Notes under the pieces: generated by a model | What the model saw: the letters and a program-made list of their open reading frames with translations, nothing else | Database searches by the model: none | Told to the model about the DNA's origin: nothing | Part shown: one piece after another, positions 4,712 to 5,161 of the stretch | Position numbering within the stretch: the stretch's first letter is position 1 | Layout of the letters: each line of letters starts with the position of its first letter | Position numbers and translations under genes: made by a program | Origin: Chlorobiaceae bacterium | Lineage (GTDB): Bacteria > Bacteroidota > Chlorobiia > Chlorobiales > Chlorobiaceae | Length of the DNA: 5,161 nt | NCBI GenBank assembly: GCA_013336025.1 | Contig: JAAXUM010000154.1 | Location: 1 to 5,161 of the forward strand | Direction of reading: 5' to 3'

Positions 4712-5161
4712 CAAGCGCCATACCATTATTCCCGATAACAACCAACTTCCCCTGCAAAAGGCCATTGAGAGTCTTCTGCATGAGATTGAGCGGTTTAAAG
4801 AGACTGCTGCATCTCAATTCGAAGGAAGCCGGTCAGGCTCACTCCTGACCTTCAGCCAGCCGCTTCTTGCGCTCGACACGCTTGACTGGCTTAACCGACA
4901 GGATCTGTTCCCCAGGCTGTACTGGATGAACCGGGAAAAAAACTATTCGGTCGCCGGACTCGGCACGGCCGATTGCATAGAACAAAACTCGCAGGCCACA
5001 AACGCATCAGGTTTTACCGAGCTTACCCGTTCAATTGCCACAAAAGATCCTGACGCACGGTATTTCGGAGCATTCCGTTTCAACAATATGGAGGAACAGA
5101 GCGAACCATGGCAATCATTCTCTTCCTATACTTTTATTCTGCCCCTTATCCAGATTACGTT
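4704..5161 (+). CDS. menF: Menaquinone-specific isochorismate synthase, N-terminal part (cut by window edge)
   Basis: Isochorismate synthase converts chorismate to isochorismate, the entry step of the classical menaquinone pathway, in the cytoplasm. The 152 residues visible are the N-terminal third of a roughly 450-aa family. Family marks are FPRLYWMNREKNYSVAGLG at about 69-87, where MenF/EntC/salicylate synthases have P-x-x-YW-x-x-R and an AGxG turn, and RYFGAFRFNN at 119-128 followed by W136, F139 and the strand FILPLIQ. The catalytic chorismate-binding domain lies beyond the window, so activity cannot be checked. The ATG at 4704 is the first in frame after a TAA at 4695-4697, and no Shine-Dalgarno is present at the right distance. 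Green sulfur bacteria use menaquinone-7 and chlorobiumquinone, which fits. Other chorismate-binding enzymes (EntC, salicylate synthase) are less likely but not excluded. Confidence 0.85.
   Translation, partial: MSDKRHTIIPDNNQLPLQKAIESLLHEIERFKETAASQFEGSRSGSLLTFSQPLLALDTLDWLNRQDLFPRLYWMNREKNYSVAGLGTADCIEQNSQATNASGFTELTRSIATKDPDARYFGAFRFNNMEEQSEPWQSFSSYTFILPLIQIT

Noticed and set aside
1..5161. CRISPR arrays, insertion sequences, toxin-antitoxin or defence systems
   Set aside because: No regularly spaced repeats, terminal inverted repeats with transposase, or recognisable defence genes are visible; the NYN protein alone does not make a defence system.

Overview
The window is compact bacterial chromosomal DNA of medium GC. 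The gene content suggests a Gram-negative anaerobe with menaquinone, probably a green sulfur bacterium (Chlorobi: Chlorobium, Pelodictyon or Prosthecochloris type). This is inferred from the look of the citrate synthase, MenF, NYN/LOTUS and DUF4892-OmpA proteins and was not tested by a search. An outer membrane is implied by the OmpA-like protein with a Sec signal and by a probable lipoprotein. No mobile element, CRISPR array or integrase is visible.

Layout. Positions 1-1252 (minus) hold a nearly complete type II citrate synthase gene, gltA, which runs off the left edge and lacks only its last residues. A 338-bp non-coding stretch (1253-1590) follows, with a possible gltA promoter, a 16-bp dyad and a possible tRNA promoter. 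An Asp tRNA (GTC) lies at 1591-1665 on the plus strand. Directly after it is a perfect 19-bp inverted repeat (1672-1714) that can terminate both the tRNA and the gene converging from the right.

Positions 3754-1729 (minus) form a three-gene cluster in transcription order: a 68-aa heavy-metal-associated (CopZ-like) protein, a 249-aa NYN-domain putative RNase with a C-terminal OST-HTH/LOTUS domain, and a 337-aa exported protein with a DUF4892-like N-terminal half and an OmpA peptidoglycan-binding C-terminal half. Gaps are 15 and 40 nt, so an operon is likely. A 197-bp divergent intergenic region (3755-3951) carries a perfect 7-2-7 dyad, a good operator candidate.

On the plus strand, a 201-aa TPR lipoprotein (3952-4557) is followed by a 146-bp leader and the start of menF (isochorismate synthase, the menaquinone branch enzyme), which runs off the right edge. 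That leader contains a stem-loop, an imperfect direct repeat, and a 7-codon ORF with its own Shine-Dalgarno whose stop overlaps the menF start.

The genes serve central carbon metabolism, quinone synthesis, envelope structure, metal binding and RNA metabolism. There is no sign of one shared pathway or of a dedicated defence or mobile system. The most unusual points are the menF leader ORF, the HMA/NYN/OmpA gene order, the two 16-bp dyads and the tRNA leader that copies its own acceptor strand.
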